DNA of 64,000 nt from Platycnemis pennipes (GCA_933228895.1 OW121853.1:74818645-74882644), one strand, 5' to 3'. Positions 10,451 to 23,457 are shown, counted from the stretch's first letter. Notes: generated from the letters alone by a model not told the origin. A program made the numbers and translations.

Positions 10451-11143
10451 ACGTAATGAGTTCTATTGTTTGCTTCTGCGCTAATTATTGACGGTTTTAT
10501 CGACAATCCAATGACGCAAAAAGGCTTAATAATCTATTTCAGAAAGCTATTACAAATATACCTATGAAAAACACATGGAACTAGGTAAACAATGTTTAAA
10601 AATGCTGTTTCAATCCACCCTCCCTGTAATCCCTAAAAATTCATCCATTTCTTCCATTACCCAGGCGCATATGACTAATTGGTCGGGCGCATCTCCCTTA
10701 AGTAACAATGGACAATCGGACAAGTCTGAAATGTCCTGCGTACCTAGCATCGCGATTAAACTAATTTACTAATTAAATAACTAACGTAAAAGGAAGTTAC
10801 AAGTAGATGCAAGCCTCTTTGAACTAAAATTTTGGTCTCAGATACTATAAAACGTATTTCCGTTTTTGGGTTTAGCTTAGAGGATTTCCTGACTTTTTTT
10901 TGTAATGAGGGAATCAATGACTGAATGGTTAACTGAAGTTATTGTGTATTAGTGACATTTTACTACGTAACTTATGACAAGAAAAACCTTGTTTGCGAAT
11001 GTTGCCATTTGTAGTTAACATTTAGTAATGAAGGATTAAACTTGGTTTTCTTGAATTCATTCTTGTCAATTATATCGAACTTAAGCGATCTGGTAACTTC
11101 ATCAACGGCATGGAATACATAAGTTCTTTTACATTCTTGAAAC
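10451..11143. other. No gene seen
   Basis: AT-rich single-copy-looking DNA; ORFs no longer than 76 codons and without domains. Confidence 0.4.
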
Positions 11144-11147
11144 TTAA

Positions 11148-12103
11148 AGAGGTCCCACCGTGACTCCGCGATTCAAACTCCCGTAAAATAGCTATGTTTT
11201 TTAATGAATAAATACCGATCCAGAAAAACACCTATCTGGAAAATCATCTATAGGGTGATAACACATGCATAATAATTCTAATAGTATGCTATTATATAGC
11301 GTGTTGTAGTTGCATTCCATTTTTTACAAGCTCTTTTAACTCATTTTGATTTCGGAATATGACTGTCGTGTTGTTGCCACGTTTAATTTACAAAATGAGA
11401 ATACATGCTCAATCCCGCTAATGCGTATTCTAAAGTAGGTTAAATATTTTACTACGTAGTTTCAAACTATTTCCTTAAAAATACAACGCTTTGTGTTTAA
11501 TTTTATTAACATTGATATTTTTGAAAACTGCTTGGCGACGATGACGCTGCTCTTGCTGCTACCATTTGGAAACATTGTTATTAATTACTCCATTTCTATG
11601 ACCAATGAAATATTTAAATTACCTAAAAAATATAAGAAGGACCTTGGTAAGGTATATTCCTAAATTAAGTTAATAAATAGTATTGTAAGCGCGTTCCGTC
11701 ACAAGTACCGTGCCAATGATAACAAAATACTGTAGCGCCACTCTCATGTAAATAAGACTTTCTACTTTTTTTCAAGCAAACATTTATTAATATCAATTAA
11801 ACAAGTGTGGTAAGGCGAGCACTTTTTTACAATGCTAAATTCTACATAAACTTGCGCATCTTATATTAGTTTTTCGTCAAAACGACATTTCTCTTTACAT
11901 TATTAATCTGCAAATTTTACTGCAAGAGCCATTCTCTGCCGTATAACCACACATAAAATACCTGATTTTCAACGTCTTTTTTGTACAAATATATGATGGA
12001 AAGGCCTCATTGTTTTATTGCCCCTTGATAGAAGGGCCAAAAAATGATGTGACCTCAAATTTTTACAAAAATAACATTTACTTCATAATTCGGTGGAGCC
12101 TCC
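11148..12103. mobile_element. TTAA element, copy 1 (uninterrupted)
   Basis: Flanked by TTAA on both sides (11144-11147 and 12104-12107). Inverted ends are AGAGGTCCCACCG on the left and GGAGGCTCCACCG read inward from the right. At 956 bp with no open frame it is non-autonomous. Copies at 25049 and 61909 share the whole interior. TTAA targeting fits piggyBac or Kolobok; the purine terminus is unlike canonical piggyBac (CCC), so I leave the superfamily open. Confidence 0.85.
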
Positions 12104-12107
12104 TTAA

Positions 12108-12945
12108 TTGTTAGCTCCTGTTTACATTCGCTACGGATTCCCTTTTGCGCCTTTATCAGTCAACTTTTTCCTGAGAATCGCGTTACGTCAATTGTGTCCG
12201 CTAGAGAAAAAGTTCCCGTCATCACGTTCCCCGCGAACGACTCGCGTCACCCGTTTACGTTGATTGTGTCCCCAGCCTTTATGCTCTGCGGTCAACTTCT
12301 CCATACTGCCCCACCAATTTCCATATATCCTCCATTCTCTGTCCTGCGGAATTTTTTTTACAGAGCCAGGCGAAATGTTCCCTCCATCCCATCTCAATTC
12401 CCATTTCTTTCCCCGCAGTGCGTATTTATTTTTTATGATAATTTTCGCATGCACTTGTTTAGGCGTTTCCCCTTTCGTCAAATGTGTCGCATTGAAAGGA
12501 GGATGAGAGTATGGGACGGGCGATCGTTATCTTATTTGCCACATTCAACTCCCACTCTCTCTCTCTACTGCGCTTCTCGCTGCGGAACGAGTTGAGATAC
12601 GAAACACATAGAAGGAGAGAGAGCGAGAATATTTGGGACAAGCTTGGGAGTAAAGAGGAGGAGAAGGAGGCCTAAACCAATGTTGACTCGTTAAAAATTC
12701 CCTTTAGCCATCTTCGCACGAATTAAATCGTTGATGGGTCTCGGAGCAATGGCGCATGAATTAGAAAATCCAATTAATCTCGTCTTTTGTTATTTTTTAT
12801 TTTCTCCCTTCTTTTCTTGTCCCGTTAGCTACTAAATTGTCCTATTAACAGTAATTTATCAGTAGTAGACTTTTTTTTAACTGCTCCAACGGCTCGGTTA
12901 TATCGCATCAACTATTATAAGATCTTAAAAGTAAGACAAGGGAAG
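12108..12945. other. No gene seen
   Basis: Contains overlapping ORFs (80-133 codons) and a CT-rich patch near 12550. The ORFs have no domain and run on both strands. No repeat relatives noticed. Confidence 0.4.
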
Positions 12946-12949
12946 CATC

Positions 12950-13032
12950 CATGTCCCGGACGGGATTCAAACCCACGACCTTTGGTATTCCAGGCCGTCT
13001 TGTTACCAAGCTGGTTGCCACGGCCAGCAGTA
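12950..13032 (-). repeat. tRNA-like SINE head
   Basis: Minus strand shows a B-box-like 'gggtttgaatcccgtccgg' preceded by an A-box-like 'ggcaaccagcttggtaac'. The spacing fits a tRNA-derived SINE head. No obvious body follows. Confidence 0.45.
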
Positions 13033-13309
13033 TTAACCGAAGCCGTATTCCAAATTACTGATTGCTTGCCTTTTCAAATGCTCCCTTCGATGGAAGGATG
13101 CCAGCTTGAAACGTATCCGCATTCATTTGACATAAATAAATTGCATGTGGAGTTTATTCGAGGTGTGTATTTGTCTCCAACATAATATTTGAATTCTCAG
13201 TTGATAGTAATAGTTGTGGTAGATATTCAGGTAGGGCCAGTGAAAGCTGAAGTCTTTTGCGGCATTTTCGCATCGGTGGGTCGTTATGTAATGACAGGAG
13301 TTTTTCTGG
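13033..13309. other. No gene seen
   Basis: Overlapping short ORFs on both strands without domains lead into the antisense SINE-A. Confidence 0.35.
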
Positions 13310-13505
13310 GAACGGTGGAAGGTTGGAGTGAAACCAAGAGTAGACATTAGCATGCTCTTCACGAAAGGCTGCAAGAGGTTTACGGTTTGACGTCCCATCC
13401 GACGGACGGAGTACTGAACTCAAAATATTCTCCTCACAGCGCTCACGTAGTAGGATCGGCATATCTGCCGGGATTCGTACCCGAGCCCTCGGAGTCCATT
13501 ATTCA
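13310..13505 (-). mobile_element. SINE-A, antisense copy
   Basis: Antisense body ('gtcccatccgacggacggag') and B box ('gggattcgtacccg', 13471-13484). Same family as the copy near 45.3 kb. Confidence 0.6.
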
Positions 13506-13847
13506 GCCATCATAGTTTCTACTCTAGCCCTTAGCCATTGTAGTTAGTCTCCATGGAGACGGTCGTTAACGGAAGGGTGAATGGGAGGGCTAAGAAAAGA
13601 AGGCCTCGATTGACGTGGGATGCGGAGCGGTTGGTAAAGGGTGTAAAACAATAGAAATGTATCAATTCGAAGCGATTATCTGACAATCAGATAATTGACT
13701 GATAATAATCGATGAAGTGCAAATCTGCTTCAAGCCAGCCTTTGGATTTATTGAGTTCTGATGATTTGAAATCTCAACAATTTTTTACTACATTCTTCTA
13801 AAATGCTAATTTTATGTATTTCTTAAGTAAGTAATCGAAATCAGTGT

Positions 13848-14097
13848 TCAACCCGAAGGTTGGTCATTGATTGGCCAGGGTAGAGCTCACCCTGTACTAA
13901 ACCTTTGGCGTGTGAAATTCACACATTCAGGGAAGGATGGCCAGTTCATTCCACCTGCGATTTCCTACGAATTCTTTACACACACAAAATGTAATCGCGA
14001 GGATTTTTAGGTGGGGGTTTCTATAAAGCTTCTGCTAAGGCTGCTAAGCTAAGGCCCAAAGCCTAGCACTCTACCCACTACGCCACCACGACTCGCG
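13848..14097 (-). mobile_element. SINE-D, tRNA-derived, antisense
   Basis: On the minus strand it begins with an A-box-like head ('ggtggcgtagtgggtagagt', about 14088-14069). It ends in a body with a self-complementary 'gtgtgaatttcacac' and 'agggtgagctctaccct'. A second body fragment occurs at 37263-37400. The B box is decayed. Confidence 0.6.
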
Positions 14098-14099
14098 TT

Positions 14100-16188
14100 A
14101 CATAAGTATTCAGTTCTAAAATGAGGATATTTCAGGATATGACGGAACTTCTAACAATTTGGAGTACATGGTTTACGTTGTTGGGCTACATTACACCGTC
14201 TACACTAAGACATTTATTTTGCTAATGAACACAACATTATTGCGAAAGGTGAGATTTAAACCGGCGAAGTGGCCTTTGAATTGATAGACCGGCTCGTTTC
14301 TGACCTGTGGTCTTCCTTGTCCATTATCACGACCGTTATCAACAACGTACACTTCTTTAATAGCGTGCCTAGTGCAGTAATCCTCCTAAAGACTTTGCAT
14401 ACTGATTGAGAATATGAACATGCAGGACTAGAGAAAATTTGAAAAATGTAACACGATTTTACTTCGCCGAGCGCAATGAAATCATAGTGATTAGTTGATA
14501 GCGCGTATTCTTAACTTCAGCGTAACTTCAGATTAGTGACCCGTGGCTATCGTGGCCGGCCAACAATAGACAGTGGCTAATTCTTAGTGTTAATAGTTAA
14601 TTAGTGGTAATGGTTAATTAGTGGTAATGGTTAATTCTTAAGTGTTTAATATGTAGTTGGGACAAATTTTTATTGAAAAAATTATCCGTGAAAAAACCAT
14701 GGAGATTAACATGTACTGCTTGAGTCTTTAGCATGCAGGGCTATTGGTGACAATGAAGCAGGCATGAGGATATATGGGAAGTAATTGGCCACGCCTACTT
14801 TGCACAAAGCATTCCATTTTCAATGGACTCTAATGAAGATTTCCTTATGAATTGAAACATTAATAACGGCGGAATTTAACTCAAATTTCATATTAGCGTT
14901 GTCTGTTAATCTTCCTAATGCTATTTACGAGAGGCAGTGGCGTATTTGAATCTCCTGGGAGTTTGGTCTATTCCTTAAAACTGGTCCCAAGAAAGCATAT
15001 TGAAACTACTTATTTTGTGCTTTTTCATCGTTAATTTAACGATGAAAAAAAATATTTCATTATTCATCTTGCTACTCCTAGTCTTACCGCGAGCAAAAAA
15101 AATTTCATCCGTAGTGTTATCGCTAGTAACAAGCTCTTAATAAACATTCCGACAATTATGGCCGACCTTGCTTCTCAAATCAACCGCGATGCCACCTATG
15201 TATATTCTAACCTCCTTGAGGAAAAAAACAAGAAATCTATCGTCATTTGTTTTCATTGTGCGTCTTTTTATTGCTCTGCGTCACTCGTGACTTCACCGCA
15301 CTTCCACGCTAGTGACCGCATCCACCCCCCTCATTCTCTCTCCCTTTTCGACTGAATGCCCGCGTGTTGGAGAGGGTCGAGGAACACGAGCGTAGTTTTG
15401 ACCTCGTTCTTGGGGCGGGACGAAAACAAGCGAGCGATGAAATCCCTCTTATTTGTCCTTTCTGCACCCGAGAGGTCTCTCTCTCGCTCTTGCGAACTGC
15501 GGATTGTGATGCTTACTTTTTTTTTCGTTCCGCCCTCCACGACGGAGTCGCGAAAGTGGCGTTTTAATTATATCGCGTCGGTTTATCTCCGAGTTGATTG
15601 CGCAGTAGCTACGTTTCTTTTTTTTCGTTTCGTATTTGTTTTCGCGGAGAAGTTGGTCCTCCTTTCCTGTAATTGTGGCTACCATAGGGTTCCCCAGTAA
15701 ATAATTTTTTCATCAACGAGGCTCTCTTAGATTTAGGCCTGTTGATGCATGCGACTGAGATTTGCTCTCTCTAAAAAAATACTCCGAGGGTGCATTCGGT
15801 GTGTGATTCTACGAGTGCTTGGTTGTGAGAATGCTGGGTATTGTTCAAACTGGGCTCTACAGTAAACTTCCGTAGGTTTTGAAGGTCAAAATAATTTGGA
15901 TTGGGGTCTGTCCGAGCCAAGGTTGCTTGGGCGTTGAGTATGGTGTTAGGTTTGTTGAGCATCGGACATCTTGGGCGTGTGAAATTGATTCTTACTCATT
16001 TCTTCGGCTCGTTTTTGTTTTTGGTAGGCTTGAACCTCTATATTACATTAAGATGTAACCTTCTACTCTTCTTTAAGCCTTTTCTACGGAGGCGAAAAAC
16101 CTTTGCTGTTCCCTGGGTCCGAATCCGTTCTTTTTACTTCCATTTTTCCTTCCTCTCCATCTTTATATATTTACATTTTTAATAGCTT
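14100..16188. other. No gene; minor repeats and a hairpin
   Basis: Contains a short tandem array 'ttagtggtaatggttaa' (about 14595-14635) and a palindrome around 15020-15050 ('tcatcgttaa' / 'ttaacgatga'). A GC-rich patch at 15330-15560 has open frames up to 114 codons on both strands. No domain recognised. Confidence 0.4.
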
Positions 16189-16347
16189 GGAAATAATGTC
16201 ACTTCGTAATACTCCGCGGAAAGTTTTTTCTCCGGACCCAGGGTTTCGGCTATTTCACAGTCATTATCAAGGACTGCGCAATAGTTGAAACCCTTGGTCG
16301 GATGAAAAAAAACTTTCTGTGGAGTATTACAAAGTAAAATAATTTCC
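16189..16347. mobile_element. Foldback element, 159 bp
   Basis: Two arms of about 66 bp pair with a central gap of 26 bp. Ends are 'ggaaataatgtcac' and 'aaaataatttcc'. The arms carry CGAAACCC / TGAAACCC motifs like the hammerhead-bearing foldbacks, but I see no CTGANGA core. No clear target duplication. It may be a relative of those elements or an unrelated MITE. Confidence 0.6.
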
Positions 16348-16544
16348 ACACTTCCCAACTATTTCAATGTGGTTCCACCAAGTTCCACCTTACATTTTTG
16401 CTTACAATTTTCCTTTACATCTGTCTACTTACATTAAGGCCTTTTGCGCCTTTTTGTGAGAGCTGTGTGTTTATGAGGAGGAAGAATTTATTATGGTAAT
16501 GGAGGAAAGGTGAAGAGGAATCCGACGTCAGTATTAACCTACTC

Positions 16545-16690
16545 TTAAGGGTTTCTCGGTTTTTACGTCCCTTCCGACGGACGAAGCACTGAACTTTAGT
16601 GTACCTACTCCGCACAGCCTTCAAAAAGGTACCAGGATTCATTCGAAGTTCGGGATTCGAACGATGGTCCAAAAGATGGGAGGCCAATTG
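16545..16690 (-). mobile_element. SINE-A, antisense copy
   Basis: Antisense body ('cccttccgacggacgaagca') followed by a B box ('gttcgggattcgaacga', 16645-16661). Confidence 0.55.
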
Positions 16691-17019
16691 GCGGATATCA
16701 TATCTCGTAAGTCCGTTGATGAGACTCGATCGTTGGAGAAATAATACCTACCTATCACCGCGCTTGTTCCGATTCTGTAACGTGACGAAATGATGTTCTT
16801 CACCCAAAACAAGGTGATACGACATCACTGCCTCAATAACCGACCTTATTGGAACAGCGATGTCTCAAAAAAATCTCACTATACTCATTGTTATTCTGTC
16901 GGTTGTTTACTCGAATCAAACTTCGCGCGTCTCTTAAATACTTTAATGTAGTGACTTTGATGACTTTGCAAAGGATAGCGCATGAATATAATAATAATTG
17001 AATAATGATTGGCACAATA
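16691..17019. other. No gene seen
   Basis: AT-rich, short ORFs only. Confidence 0.35.
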
Positions 17020-17232
17020 GATGAGTTCCACAAAGAAAAAATACACCTCGACCGGGATTCGAACCCGGACCTTATAATTTCCGGCGAGTTATTCTACAAG
17101 TTGAGCCACCGAGGCTTTCCTACCCACTGTAAACTCTATAAACTTTTCTTTGTTGAAATCAGATATTGTTCATTTTCAGCTGGTGACTCCGCTAAGGTAA
17201 TCGCGGTTAGTTCGAAATCCTTGAATGATTAG
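17020..17232 (-). mobile_element. SINE-B, tRNA-derived
   Basis: The minus strand shows an A-box-like 'gtggctcaacttgtagaa', a B box 'gggttcgaatcccgg' and then 'tcgaggtg' plus a T-rich tail with 'ttgtggaa'. Upstream of the head is a second conserved block (rc of 'ttcagctggtgactccgcta') shared with the 48.8-kb copy. The head looks tRNA-like but is embedded in a repeat, so it is not a tRNA gene. Confidence 0.7.
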
Positions 17233-17364
17233 CACCATAGTTTTTTGGTCGCAAAGTGTTACAACATAGAACAATTATTTATTTCATTTACCAACATATT
17301 TTTTAGTGAATTACCCTTGGATTTATTTTTTTGGCTTAGTTTTCTGATTTCAAGAATTATCATA

Positions 17365-17590
17365 TCATATTCACACTCGATAAGTAATTTTTACGATTAC
17401 TTCAAGCGTTTGATTTGCTTATTAGTTACTATATTATCAGGTATTACTATATACTGTCGGGTATCATTCATACTCGCTAATCATATTCACACTTTAGCCA
17501 TTTTTACGATTACTGCAAGCGTTTGATTTGCTTATTAGTTACTATATTATCATGTATTACTATATACTATCGAGTATCACTATAGTTACC
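17365..17590. repeat. Two-copy tandem duplication, 116-bp period
   Basis: Both units start 'tcatattcacact' (17365 and 17481) and share 'gcgtttgatttgcttattag'. AT-rich, no coding potential. Confidence 0.7.
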
Positions 17591-17659
17591 AGGCCTACAT
17601 GCTATCTGACTCTCCTTACTGGCAGGTTTCAGCTAACCACCGAATAAGGAGATACCAGC

Positions 17660-18182
17660 CAGTTTGTAAAGGTACGGTACGATAGCTATATTATCGTAAC
17701 CAGTCTATTAAATGAATTAAAATGGGAATAATTGTCAGATCGCAGGTTGAAATTTAGACTCAATCTCTTAAAAAAATTCCAAGATAATATTTTCAGTGAT
17801 GACGTTTAAAATATTTCGCGAACCCCAACTTACTATGGTAGACTGGACCATAATCACAAAATTAGAGAAATTGATTGCCGAACTGACAGATTCAAAATGT
17901 CCTTCATTCCTCGTACAATTAGGGATACGAATAGCGGTAAATATATCCAATACGAGTGTAATTGCATGTTGAATTAAGGAATTTAAGCTAACCCAACCAA
18001 CAGCATAAAATTGTATCCTTGCTTTGCTATTTTTATCTTTTTTAAAAAAATTAAAGTTTAGTAAGTCGGTGTATTATTACTATTTTTTAATGCATGATAT
18101 GTAGTGCATGTTTGGTGAGAATTCACTTCCTGCCCCCCACACTCCTTTACGGTGGCTTGCAGGGTACTATGTAGATGTAGAT
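17660..18182 (+). mobile_element. CR1-like LINE, decayed sense copy
   Basis: Nucleotide match to the family from the 'tttgtaaaggtacggtacg' region to the terminal hairpin and tail. Several stops, including one in the segment before 17820, break the frame. Confidence 0.75.
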
Positions 18183-18189
18183 GCACCAA

Positions 18190-19800
18190 ATATCGCAATT
18201 ACTCCACCGCGCAAATTATCACGTAATCACCGGATGAGGAAACTTTACCACTGGGCTACATAATTAGAGAGGATAAGGGCGGGTGATGTTTATCGGCGAT
18301 GCCCATCACCGGTGATGTTACAGAATCAGAAAGTTATAGATTCCGGCTCCAGAACTTCAGCCACCTTCCCTTTATTCCCATCCTCTTTCTCCTGTTTTCC
18401 TGACTCACTACTCCATCCTCTTCTACACCCTTCCACGCAGGATAATTCCACAACATATTCTGCAACGCCTTTTCACCATTTTAATTCATTTCTGCATGTG
18501 AATACGACACCCACCATACCTAACTCTTGGCTAACGTTTTTGTTCTAATATGGCTTTCTCTTTTTGCTGTAAAAGTGTCACTGACACCATTCTATTTCAT
18601 AATTCTTGGCCCATCCATCTCCAAAAGGAAATTTCTCCTCCTTGTGCTGCGTTTCATACATTTTCCACTTTGATTTCTAATCTTTCTCTTTCCGTTACAA
18701 AATTTTCAACAGGAAGTTATCAAATGACCGCAGTCGCGATATTGGTTTGATTTATGTTCATCGTTTATTTCAACAAAAAAAAAGAGAGCTAAGTCCAAAG
18801 AATATATTCTTTGAAGGCGAATTCCTTGTTGGTCTTGCCTATTTAGTATGTATGTACGTTTCGTAAACAACTGCGGTGAAAGTGGTTAGTTTTATTTCGC
18901 AAGCTCTGTCTCATTTGGACTTATTCATTAGATTGAAGGATCCCAAGTAAAGGAATCGTCCATTTCACAGCATCGTGAATAGGCTATTTGGTAATGTATA
19001 ACCATATAGTTTTTAACGGGACAAAGGCTTAAATATTAATGATACTGTAAATGTGAAAATCGATCATGATTATTTCATTAGTTACATCACAAAGAGTTAA
19101 ACCAATTTTTAAGGAAATAAGTTGTAACAAAAATAAATTTTTGATGCAATATTTTCTTGTTTTTCGGTTATCATATACTTTTTTTCACCGAAGAAATCAT
19201 TGGAAAAATTCCTTCGTATTATGTGTACAAAATCACGATTAGTCCCTAAGTTATATTAGTATTTGTAGTACTATTCTATTCTCCTCCTCATGCCATGGTT
19301 AGTAGTCCAGTAATTCAGTCATAATTACTAGCCTAGTATATTAGTATTGTTAATGATAGATTTTATCTTACTGCAATAGACATAACACATCTTAATGGTA
19401 GACCTGTGCTTCTATTAATTCATTCCGTAGTTTCATGTCAGGTTTCTGAATTAATTAGTTCACAATTTTCTGAGTATAGGTCGTGATATCGGATCAGTAT
19501 GGAGATTACTATTAGTATTTTCTATTAGGTCGTAATAGGTGAAAGCTCTTATCTGAAAGGAAAATAGGCCAATCAGAGATCTAAATTATACATGCCATGT
19601 ACTGATGGGTATATGTTGTGGTTTGAGGGTGGGAATTCGTTTAAAACCAATGTCGTCATGACTTTCATCTCCGTTGAGCCTTCATGATTTAAGCTCCTAA
19701 ATGTGTATAGTAATCTCTTTTACTATTTCAACAGTGTCTTATACTTGTGCAATAATATTACCTGGTGTGTCGTGACCTAATTATGTCAAGCAAAAACTCC
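18190..19800. other. No gene seen
   Basis: AT-rich. ORFs of 66-78 codons near 18312-18750 have no domain. A tRNA-like antisense scrap may exist near 18220-18262. Confidence 0.4.
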
Positions 19801-19802
19801 TA

Positions 19803-19870
19803 CCCTCTACGGGTACAGAAGAACCCCCTGCCACACTCCCTCGTGGTGGCTCGCAGGGTATCACGTAGAT
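19803..19870 (+). mobile_element. CR1-like LINE 3'-terminal fragment
   Basis: Only the terminal hairpin block remains ('ccccctgccacactccctcg' to 'ctcgcagggtatc') plus a poor tail. Both outer stem strands (CCCTGC / GCAGGG) are kept. Confidence 0.6.
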
Positions 19871-19879
19871 ATTACGTAG

Positions 19880-22615
19880 TAGTAGGACTAAAGAGTAATG
19901 CAACAATGAATTTTAGGTGTCGCGGTGACAGTGAACAGAGTTCCGAATATTATATCTTTCACCTCTAGTTATTTTTTTTCTTTTGTCGTTATTGTGCATG
20001 TTTCGTTGCTGATAATTTCCAATACAATTTGGAAAAGCTTCTCTTTACGCCTTGTATTTTGGGAAAATATTTTTATTGTGCCAACATGGTGACTGTTTTA
20101 ACAATCCAAGATCCGACTTTTCCATTTCCAATACTACTCACATTTCGTTCTGTGAGTTTCAATCTGTCATTTTTCCATCCGAGAAGTACGTTGTACCTAC
20201 TTCATGAAAAATATCCTAGTTTTGTTGTTCATGCGTAGGGCTCTAAGTTGCCCCTGCGCTGGTGTACAAAATTTCCTTCATTTAGTTGAGAGAGAGGTTT
20301 ACTTTGGAAAGTAAAGGAAAAGGAGTGAACCAGAGGAGTTCCAGGCACTGTGTAAACCGTCGAGGTCATATTCTCTTTCACTTAAGCCTTTTACACAAAG
20401 TTGAAGCCTAGAAGTGAAGGCTCAAACAATTTGGTAGGGTAGTTTCCGTGGTAGTTTTCCAGTTTTCCTTCCTGATTACTTTTATTCACTTGGACGGTTT
20501 TTAGTTGCACGGAGACAGGCGCGTAGCCATAAATTAGCATCCATAGTATAGTGTACCGCAACTTGAAACAACTCAGCCTTGCTCTTTCTGAGCCGACATG
20601 ATACAAATATCTTCCATTAATTTTCAGCGCTTGGTATTTATTTTCTCAGAGCCCATTCCTATCTCTTCTCAGTAGTCCCTTGTTCACTGCTTGCCTTGTT
20701 ATAAAGCAGTTAAGGATGTTGATCCGAAAAGTGAAAGTCATGTCATTTTTTTATATTTTCAGCACTTATAGAACTATAGTTCCTCTGTCTAATAAAGTAA
20801 AGATAATCATACCAACCCATACTCCTTTTTGCACAAATTACATTTGAAATTACATACGATTAACGGCGAGAATGGCCATCACATGGGAATATAACGTTTA
20901 AAAATACCATAGTGACATGTCATTTTCGCAAAAACTGATATTTTATGCGTAATTTCACAAGAAATAAAATGACATGAAAAGAAAGGTATCAACCCACCGT
21001 ATTTTTCGCTAAATCCACCAATTTCTGCGCTTATAGCAGACGAAATGCGTTAGTTGTCTTCAAGTGGCGCTGCGGTCGCTCTATGTAAAATGTATGGCGT
21101 ATGAATAGGTAATATCATTACTAATGAGATATTAAAGCATATTTCAGAAAAATATTATAACATAATGTTTGATAGTAATATTCTGGTGTTATAAATTAGT
21201 AAATTCATTGAGTACATGAATTTATTTCTTTAAAGTAAATGCTGAATTGACTCCATAGTCGAGCTGGTTAAAATTATCATAAAAAAGAAATCCTTCGACT
21301 TTACATCGCATTTCTTGTGATACTTATGACTTTCAATAGCTTAGGTAATTTTCTTTGTGAAGTAAGGATCACTTAGCAGGCATATACTCGTACTTAAATT
21401 AATAAGATTCCTCAGACAACTTGACTCAAGCAGTCGCGAGCCAACCTCCTTAAATTCACCGGCCCCAGAACATAAGTTCAACGCATGCGTACAAATTAGA
21501 TTGAAAAGAGCAATAATTAACCACACACACATGAATCAAACTAGTGATCACCTTTCAAGACACTTAACACTTGAATTATACGCCGTGTAATCTCGATTAT
21601 TTTGCCCAGTAAAAATCAGAAGGACATAATTATCGGGAAATAATTTCGGGGGGTGGGGGGTGGTTTAGGGCTAAGGCCCCAGGACCTCCCCCTGGCTACG
21701 TGCCTGCACGGAGATGAGAAGCTAATCCTTAGTAATTCCATTCTCGTAGATAAATAAAAAAAAAGAAATATATGCGGGGTTGCCGTTTTAGTACCAGACG
21801 CGGTATCATTTTGCAGGTATTATAAATGATGTTGGATCATTAGTAGAATGCTATATTGTTCCTTTAATAACTGATATTGGAGAAAAGTATAATTCTTTTA
21901 TCTGTTTGCGACCTCATTTTCAAAATTTAAAGGTATCACGAGGAAAAACTAAAATGTCAAGACGAATTTGAAAAAACCTGCTCCTCAGTAGCATTCGGCT
22001 TGAAGAATTAAGATAATATCGCTTATTCTTTCCTCGGCCATTTTCTCTATACATTATTCCTTGCCGCCAACACAGCAAATATCTTTCCTGTACTTCCCCC
22101 GATGAATTGCCTCTGGGTAATGACTGTCAGAGATTTTTTTCTAGACCTCTTTTGTCCCTGTCAAATCTGAATCCTCATTTCCAGAGCTACTTTCATAGAG
22201 CTACTTTGCCCTGTCACCTAAACATTCGACACCAGCGATTCCCGTTTTCATGTCCATGTTTAAATGTTGCCTCACGAGCTATCGCAAAGGTATGGCAGGG
22301 GGTGATGATTCAACAGCCGTTAGAAATTAGCTTTTGGTCGAAAAGACTTAAGGGAAAAAACGGATGAATATGGAGAGACCCCATTTATTTCTGGAAAGCA
22401 CGAAACATAATATGTACCGTAGTAGCGGCTGTGCATGGGAGAAAGTATTGTGGGATATTTATACAGGAAAGTTGACATCACACACAGTTGATGCATGTCT
22501 GTCTGTCATATGTATGTAGTGTAGCTTCCTGCGCATGTACTTCAGGGGTAGAATTATAACTGCTGCATAAATTGAATTGTGCCAGGCGATACTTTGTGAA
22601 AAAGCGACATTCTGA
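19880..22615. other. No gene seen in about 2.7 kb
   Basis: AT-rich DNA with isolated ORFs of 60-86 codons on both strands and no domain. A short G-run occurs near 21650. No similarity to other parts of the window noticed. Confidence 0.4.
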
Positions 22616-22617
22616 AA

Positions 22618-22900
22618 TTAAAACTTGAAAAGAAAACAATGTATTTTTCACAAACTTTATCAAATTTCTAAACACTAACGGTTTCGACACTGCACTCATT
22701 ACTTTGCGGCGTAACAATGTGGAATGCGTCGAAACTAGTTGTACCGAATAAATGTAAGTGGAAATATACATAGTTGTTGGATTTGGTTTCGGCACTCTAC
22801 GGTGAACAGAATACCCTTGATAATGACGCGAGAGTGTCGAAACCGGTAGGGTTTAGTAATTCGATAAAGTGTGTGAAAAATACATAGTTCAAATTTTTTC
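22618..22900. mobile_element. Foldback element 2, three GAAAC units (Penelope-like?)
   Basis: The left arm (about 22630-22700, minus orientation) and right arm (about 22824-22890) are inverted copies sharing 'gtgaaaaatacat' and 'tgtcgaaacc'. A third sense unit between them carries 'gcgtcgaaactagttgt' (22727-22743). An inverted copy plus a direct unit recalls the mixed tandem/inverted pLTR layout of Penelope-like elements. No RT or GIY-YIG coding is present. Confidence 0.6.
22813..22852 (+). ncRNA. Hammerhead-like fold, core partly decayed
   Basis: Stem I ACCC (22813-22816) with GGGT (22849-22852); core TTGATAA (22817-22823, two differences from CUGANGA); one extra T; stem II GACGC/GTGTC around GAGA (22825-22838); GAA (22839-22841); stem III ACC/GGT; A at the cleavage position (22848). 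The C3 and G8 changes would probably abolish cleavage, so this looks like a dead ribozyme. Confidence 0.4.
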
Positions 22901-23455
22901 TTCCGTATATCACTGCTGCGTCAGCCTCATATACTCGCGTAACTTGAACTGATCAAATAACACGAATCTGGCACGCAAACTCGTAGATCTCTGCACATAG
23001 ATAGAGAGGAAAAGTAGTCGTTAGTAACCAATTGGGTATCGATGGGGTTTCCAGCGGAAACCGGCTCACCCTAAGCGGTGTTTTTGGGGACATGCTGTTT
23101 GTAGAGCTGGTCGCTGAAACGCTGTACAAACGTAAAACAAATCTCGACCCTCTATCTTTGCTTAGTTCTTCGCATTATATCAGTTTCACCTCATCAGTGA
23201 CATCTATTGCCTGTGAACTTGACTTTTGTTCACCATATCTTCCACATTCATTCTGATTTTGTCTTTTTTTGGTCCCCCATTTAGTTTCCTTTCAATTCTT
23301 AACCATTGAGGGCATTTCTTTTTAAAGAATAATATTTTTTATAATTTGGGATACCAACTTGACAATTGGAAGCAATAAGCATTCCTGTCGGCAGACAAGG
23401 AAAGAAAGGTGAAGATCTTAAAAAATAACATAGACAATTTTTACTTCAAAATCAT
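22901..23455. other. No gene seen
   Basis: A 74-codon ORF (23032-23256) has no domain. Nothing else recognised. Confidence 0.35.
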
Positions 23456-23457
23456 AC

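Noticed and set aside
17040..17118. Possible antisense tRNA gene
   Set aside because: The same head recurs at four other places with shared non-tRNA flanks, so it is a SINE.
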